A DNA stretch of 6,076 bases, taken from Proteiniphilum sp. (GTDB lineage Bacteria > Bacteroidota > Bacteroidia > Bacteroidales > Dysgonomonadaceae). The position numbers were made by a program, and so were the translations under genes. Numbering within the stretch: the first letter of the stretch is position 1; every line of letters begins with the position of its first letter. The notes beneath the pieces are model-generated. The model did no database searches. It was not told where the DNA came from and saw nothing but the letters and a program-made list of their open reading frames with translations. The DNA lies in assembly GCA_031255275.1 (NCBI GenBank), contig JAIRSV010000061.1, positions 1 through 6,076 on the forward strand. Reading direction: 5' to 3'. Shown here piece by piece: positions 3,748-6,076 of the stretch.

Positions 3748-5064
3748 ATGAAGACAATTTCAAACCCTTCGCAAAGTAAGATCAGAAAGCTGGCCGAACG
3801 CCCCATGATCCGGCAGCAGAAACTGATGAAGACGGTAGAGAAGATGTTCTATAACATCCACCGCAAGGGCGATAAGGCGGTACTCGCCTATAGCCGGCAA
3901 TTTGACTGCCCTGTCCAGAAGACGCTGGAGGTGGATCGCGACACCGTCGAAAAGGCTGCTTCCCTCGTTCCCGAACGGCTGAAACAGGCCATTGACCTGG
4001 CCCGGAAAAACATCGAAACTTTTCACCGCTCGCAACGGGAAGAGATACGCAAAGTGGAAACGGCGCCCGGCGTAGTCTGCTGGCGCGAGTCGCGTCCCGT
4101 TGAACGGGTCGGCATTTACGTGCCGGGCGGCACCGCTCCGCTCTTTTCCACGGTGCTGATGCTCGCGGTTCCCGCAAGAATCGCCGGGTGCAGCGAAATC
4201 GTGCTGTGCTCTCCCCCCGGCAAAGCGGGAGATATTCACCCCGCCATTCTCTACGCCGCCGCCCTCACGGGGGTGACGAGGATCTTTGCGGCGGGAGGCA
4301 TCCAGGCTGTCGGGGCAATGACTTTCGGCACGGAAACTATACCTAAAGTAAATAAGATATTCGGCCCGGGCAACCAGTATGTGATGGCCGCCAAGCGCTC
4401 GGCACAGTATTACGGCGTCGCCATCGACATGCCGGCAGGCCCCAGCGAACTCGTAGTGATTGCCGACGATAGCTGCCATCCGGCCTTTGTGGCGGCTGAC
4501 CTGCTGTCGCAGGCCGAACACGGCCCCGACAGTCAGGTGATACTGCTCTCCGACAGCAAAAAGGTGATCAAAGCGGTCAACGGCGAACTGGAACTTCAAC
4601 TGCAAACCCTTCCACGGAAAGAACTTGCGGCGCAGGCGCTCAAAAACAGCAAGGCGATCCTCTTCGACAGTATGGAAGAGTGTCTCGACTTCAGTAACTT
4701 CTACGCTCCCGAACACCTCATTCTGGCCGTCCGGAATCCGGCGCCGCTGAGTCGCGGCGTCACGGCAGCCGGTTCGGTTTTCCTCGGCCATTACAGTTGC
4801 GAAAGCGCCGGCGATTACGCCGGCGGTACGAATCACACGCTTCCCACCGGCGGCTATGCGGCGGCTTACAGCGGCGTATCGCTCGACAGTTTCATTAAGA
4901 AGATCACCTTTCAGCAACTCGACGAGGAGGGAGTGGTCAGCATCGGCAACGCCGTCGAAATCATGGCCGAAGCGGAACAGCTCACCGCACACCGGAACGC
5001 CATGTCGCTTCGTCTGGCAGTGGTCGAGAATTACAGCAAAAAGAATGAACGCGATGATGAATAA
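3748..5064 (+). CDS. hisD: Histidinol dehydrogenase
   Basis: Carries out the last two steps of the pathway, oxidising L-histidinol to L-histidine with two NAD+ and a bound zinc. The 438-residue length is normal for the family. Signature stretches are present in order: VGIYVPGGTAPLFSTVLM (121-138), FGPGNQYVMAAKR (205-217), DMPAGPSE (227-234), LLSQAEHGPDSQ (252-263), APEHL (320-324) and SAGDYAGGTNHTLPTGG (353-369). By family comparison, Gln255, His258, Asp356 and His415 (in QLTAHRNAMS) are the expected zinc ligands, and Glu322 with His323 the catalytic pair; all are present. The start at 3748 is preceded by A/G-rich sequence rather than a strong ribosome-binding site. Its 3' end overlaps the hisC start, which suggests translational coupling. 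Confidence 0.97.
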   Translation: MKTISNPSQSKIRKLAERPMIRQQKLMKTVEKMFYNIHRKGDKAVLAYSRQFDCPVQKTLEVDRDTVEKAASLVPERLKQAIDLARKNIETFHRSQREEIRKVETAPGVVCWRESRPVERVGIYVPGGTAPLFSTVLMLAVPARIAGCSEIVLCSPPGKAGDIHPAILYAAALTGVTRIFAAGGIQAVGAMTFGTETIPKVNKIFGPGNQYVMAAKRSAQYYGVAIDMPAGPSELVVIADDSCHPAFVAADLLSQAEHGPDSQVILLSDSKKVIKAVNGELELQLQTLPRKELAAQALKNSKAILFDSMEECLDFSNFYAPEHLILAVRNPAPLSRGVTAAGSVFLGHYSCESAGDYAGGTNHTLPTGGYAAAYSGVSLDSFIKKITFQQLDEEGVVSIGNAVEIMAEAEQLTAHRNAMSLRLAVVENYSKKNERDDE

Positions 5065-6076
5065 TCCGAAGACATTTAATCCCGAATCGCTGGTACGTCC
5101 CAACATCCGGGCGCTGCAACCCTATTCCAGTGCGCGCGACGAATTTACGGGCGACGCGGGGATATTTCTCGACGCCAACGAAAACCCCTACGGCCGGATA
5201 AACCGCTATCCCGACCCTCACCAGCGGCTGCTGAAAAAGGCGATTTCCGAAAGGAAAGGCATCCCGGTGGAAAATATATTTATCGGAAACGGAAGCGACG
5301 AAGCGATAGACCTTATCTACCGCATTTTCTGCGAACCGGGCTGGGATCGCGTAATCGTCTGTCCGCCCACCTATGGCATGTATGAAGTGTCGGCTAACAT
5401 CAACAACGTAGGCGTAATCCGCATCCCGCTGACCGACTGCTTCGAACTGGATATTGACGGCATACTCGCCCGTTCCGCCCGGTGCATATTCGTCTGTTCG
5501 CCCAACAATCCCACCGGCAACCGTCCGCACAATGTGGAGCGGCTGCTCGCGGAGTTCCGGGGAATGGTCGTGATCGACGAAGCCTATATCGACTTCTGTT
5601 CCGGCGGCAGCTTCCTCGAAAAGCTGAAGGATCACCCCAACCTGATCGTCATGCAGACCTTCAGCAAAGCCTGGGGACTGGCCGGGGCGCGAGTCGGGAC
5701 AGCCTTTGCCGCCGCCTCCGTCGTCGCGCTGATGGACAGGACGAAACCGCCCTACAACGTGAGTACGCTGAATCAGGCGGAAGCGCTCAGGGCGCTCTCC
5801 GACCCGCTCGAATTTGAACGGCAACGCGCCGTCATTCTTGCGCAGCGCGCCCTGCTGGGAAAGGAGTTGGAAAAATTGCCCGTGGTACGCCGCGTATACC
5901 CCTCCGAAGCCAATTTCCTGCTGACGGAAGTGACGGATGCCAATGCGATTTACCGGTACCTGGTTGACCGGAAAGTGATCGTGAGAAACCGTGACGCCAT
6001 TGTCCGCAACTCTCTCCGCATCACGGTGGGAACGCCGGAAGAGAACCGGATATTACTGGACGAACTAAAAAAATTA
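5054..6076 (+). CDS. hisC: Histidinol-phosphate aminotransferase, 3' end cut by window
   Basis: A fold-type I PLP aminotransferase that converts imidazole-acetol phosphate and glutamate to histidinol phosphate and 2-oxoglutarate. 341 codons are visible with no stop. The last visible block, SLRITVGTPEENRILLDEL, is the normal C-terminus of HisC, so only a few residues are probably missing. Recognised elements: VRPNI near the start, DANENPYG (about 40-47), SPNNPTGN (149-156), Asp175 and Tyr178 in IDEAYIDF (PLP ring and phenol contacts), and the Schiff-base Lys205 in TFSKAWGLAGARVG. Two adjacent ATG codons (5054 and 5057) both lie inside the end of hisD, giving an 11- or 8-base overlap; the choice changes only one residue. 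The overlap places hisC in one transcript with hisG and hisD under the attenuator. Confidence 0.96.
   Translation, partial: MMNNPKTFNPESLVRPNIRALQPYSSARDEFTGDAGIFLDANENPYGRINRYPDPHQRLLKKAISERKGIPVENIFIGNGSDEAIDLIYRIFCEPGWDRVIVCPPTYGMYEVSANINNVGVIRIPLTDCFELDIDGILARSARCIFVCSPNNPTGNRPHNVERLLAEFRGMVVIDEAYIDFCSGGSFLEKLKDHPNLIVMQTFSKAWGLAGARVGTAFAAASVVALMDRTKPPYNVSTLNQAEALRALSDPLEFERQRAVILAQRALLGKELEKLPVVRRVYPSEANFLLTEVTDANAIYRYLVDRKVIVRNRDAIVRNSLRITVGTPEENRILLDELKKL

Noticed and set aside
3760..5106. 448-codon minus-strand open frame opposite hisD
   Set aside because: It is antisense to hisD, whose conserved motifs are complete. The long opposite frame follows from GC-rich codon use, and its translation shows no family features.
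4982..5824. 280-codon minus-strand open frame opposite hisD/hisC
   Set aside because: It is antisense to the hisC catalytic region (NPTG, DEAY and SKAWG motifs lie on the plus strand), with no recognisable protein content.

Overview
The window looks like chromosomal DNA of a member of the Bacteroidota, most likely Bacteroidales. Three things support this. The gene order is hisG-hisD-hisC. Two genes are preceded by the Bacteroidota-type promoter (TTTG-like -33 box plus TAnnTTTG -7 box). The left-hand gene is a signal peptide/TPR/transmembrane/coiled-coil/helix-turn-helix protein of a kind common in that phylum. Genus cannot be fixed from the sequence alone.

Layout. Bases 65-1822 (minus strand) encode a membrane-spanning TPR regulator of unknown target, with its own promoter at about 1830-1861. 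Bases 1823-2645 hold no convincing gene. Most of this gap (about 1980-2626) is an unusual non-coding block. Its ends are tandem 8-bp units of the form ATGTGNNA, running into a 48-bp imperfect inverted repeat (2012-2059 against 2570-2617, 45 of 48 pairs). Its interior is packed with GC-rich hairpins and T or A tracts. It has the architecture of a MITE-like or intergenic repeat element.

Bases 2646-6076 are the start of a histidine biosynthesis operon on the plus strand. A promoter at 2646-2673 is followed by an 18-codon leader peptide (2694-2750) with four His codons in a five-codon stretch. Next come three mutually exclusive RNA hairpins: a protector (2724-2752), an antiterminator (2739-2799) and an intrinsic terminator (2789-2821). 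Structural genes follow: hisG (long form, 285 aa), hisD (438 aa) and hisC (341 codons visible, cut by the window edge). HisG commits ATP and PRPP to the pathway, HisD makes the last two oxidations to histidine, and HisC transaminates the imidazole-acetol phosphate intermediate. The remaining his genes presumably lie beyond the right edge.

The most interesting point is the his leader: a complete ribosome-mediated attenuator readable base by base, in a phylum outside the enterobacterial textbook case. The second is the inverted-repeat/octanucleotide element immediately upstream of the his promoter.
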